From positions 1 to 21,605 of the forward strand of contig DDYQ01000223.1 in NCBI GenBank assembly GCA_002348005.1: a stretch of 21,605 nt of DNA, written 5' to 3'. Made by a program: the position numbers and the translations under genes. Shown piece by piece: positions 21,029 to 21,605 of this stretch. Within the stretch, counting starts at the first letter, position 1, and each line of letters starts with the position of its first letter. Under the pieces are notes generated by a model. The model worked only from the letters and a program-made list of their open reading frames with translations. It had not been told where the DNA came from and made no database searches. This stretch comes from Desulfobacteraceae bacterium UBA2230 (GTDB lineage Bacteria; Desulfobacterota; Desulfobacteria; Desulfobacterales; Desulfosarcinaceae).

Positions 21029-21605
21029 TTGGCTTTCGAATTCTACAAAGAGAGTTATACCGGCAGCGTTCACGCGGTAACCCTTGGAAAAGGGGATAAG
21101 GCCGTGACCGTTGGCGGTGAGACCTGTTATCCGTTCTATTCCTTTGAAGGCGCCATGCCGAATAAACCGCGCATCGCCATGGAAATCTGGGACATGACAC
21201 CCGAAGACTGGGCACCGGCCGCACTCGAGCCTTTCAAGGACGTCATCAAAGATCCGGCCGCCTGGGCCAAAAAGTGCGTCGATGATTATGGCGCCGAAAT
21301 GATTGTGCTGCAGTTGAAGAGCACCGATCCCAACGGCCTGAACGCCGCTCCCAAGGATGCCTCGGCCACAGTGAAGAAAGTGCTCGGCGCCATTCAGGTC
21401 CCTCTGATCATCTGGGGCTGCGGCAATCCGCAGAAGGACGAAGCCGTTCTCAAGCAATTGGCCGAAGACCACCAAGGCGCCAACCTGATCATGGGGCCAG
21501 TGGAAGACAAAAACCACAAAGGCATCGGGGCGGCGGCCATGGCCTACGGCCACACCCTGATTTCGTCCTCGCCCATCGATGTCAACCTGGCCAAGCAGGT
21601 CAACA
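21029..21605 (+). CDS. cdhD: Acetyl-CoA decarbonylase/synthase complex, delta subunit (3' truncated)
   Basis: This is the start (192 full codons) of the small subunit of the corrinoid iron-sulfur protein of the CODH/acetyl-CoA synthase complex, which carries the methyl group in the Wood-Ljungdahl pathway. Typical stretches are 'MAFEFYKESYTGSVHAVTLG', 'AVTVGGETCYPFYSFEGAMP', 'IAMEIWDMTPEDWAPAALEP', 'DDYGAEMIVLQLKSTDPNG', 'VPLIIWGCGNPQKDE', 'ANLIMGPVEDKNHKGIGAAA' and 'ISSSPIDVNLAKQ'. The protein forms a TIM barrel that pairs with the gamma subunit. The start is TTG 21029 with AAGGAGG (21017-21023) five bases upstream. In sulfate reducers the pathway runs either for complete acetate oxidation or for CO2 fixation; the window cannot tell which. 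The gene runs off the right edge. Confidence 0.93.
   Translation, partial: MAFEFYKESYTGSVHAVTLGKGDKAVTVGGETCYPFYSFEGAMPNKPRIAMEIWDMTPEDWAPAALEPFKDVIKDPAAWAKKCVDDYGAEMIVLQLKSTDPNGLNAAPKDASATVKKVLGAIQVPLIIWGCGNPQKDEAVLKQLAEDHQGANLIMGPVEDKNHKGIGAAAMAYGHTLISSSPIDVNLAKQVN

Noticed and set aside
1..21605. CRISPR arrays, insertion sequences, integrases, prophage or toxin-antitoxin genes
   Set aside because: No regularly spaced repeats, terminal inverted repeats with transposase, or phage or recombinase motifs were seen.

Overview
The window looks like chromosomal DNA from a GC-rich deltaproteobacterium of the sulfate-reducer type (Desulfobacterota). This is inferred from gene content: an FmdB-hemC-cobA/hemD tetrapyrrole cluster, selA, a CODH/acetyl-CoA synthase delta subunit, a GpgS-type glucosyltransferase and many c-di-GMP proteins. 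No rRNA, tRNA, CRISPR array, IS element or phage gene was seen. Most of the window is ordinary core chromosome.

Layout. 1-1520: 3' end of lysC, a tiny unlisted membrane-protein ORF, then convergent pyrF. 1521-4795: long leader with a possible small ORF, selA, and an overlapping degenerate GGDEF-TPR gene. 4796-5098: a gap dense in inverted repeats, ending in a good promoter. 5099-7774: fmdB, hemC and a fused cobA/hemD, with overlapping starts and stops, making uroporphyrinogen III and precorrin-2 for siroheme, heme d1/b and corrinoids. 7874-10001: an M20-like protein that appears to have lost catalytic residues, overlapping a glucosyl-3-phosphoglycerate synthase. 10272-14362: a PilZ-acyltransferase-like fusion followed by a membrane HD-GYP protein, probably a c-di-GMP effector with a c-di-GMP phosphodiesterase. 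14383-15189 (minus): a SAM methyltransferase. 15635-16384: trmO, whose 3' end overlaps the 3' end of a minus-strand exported sorbosone/glucose-dehydrogenase-like protein (16366-17493). 17660-18628: a thioredoxin-HEAT fusion divergent from it. 18647-20272 (minus): rmuC. 21029-end: cdhD, truncated by the window, with a long and unusually structured leader.

The parts most worth a second look are the PilZ-acyltransferase/HD-GYP pair, the pseudo-peptidase coupled to GpgS, the cdhD leader (direct repeats, operator-like palindrome, hairpin, and a leader ORF whose last two sense codons are the cdhD Shine-Dalgarno), the structured gap before fmdB, and the 31-residue membrane peptide after lysC. I do not see a clear-cut novel defence or mobile system here. 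All family assignments are from reading motifs by eye, without database searches.
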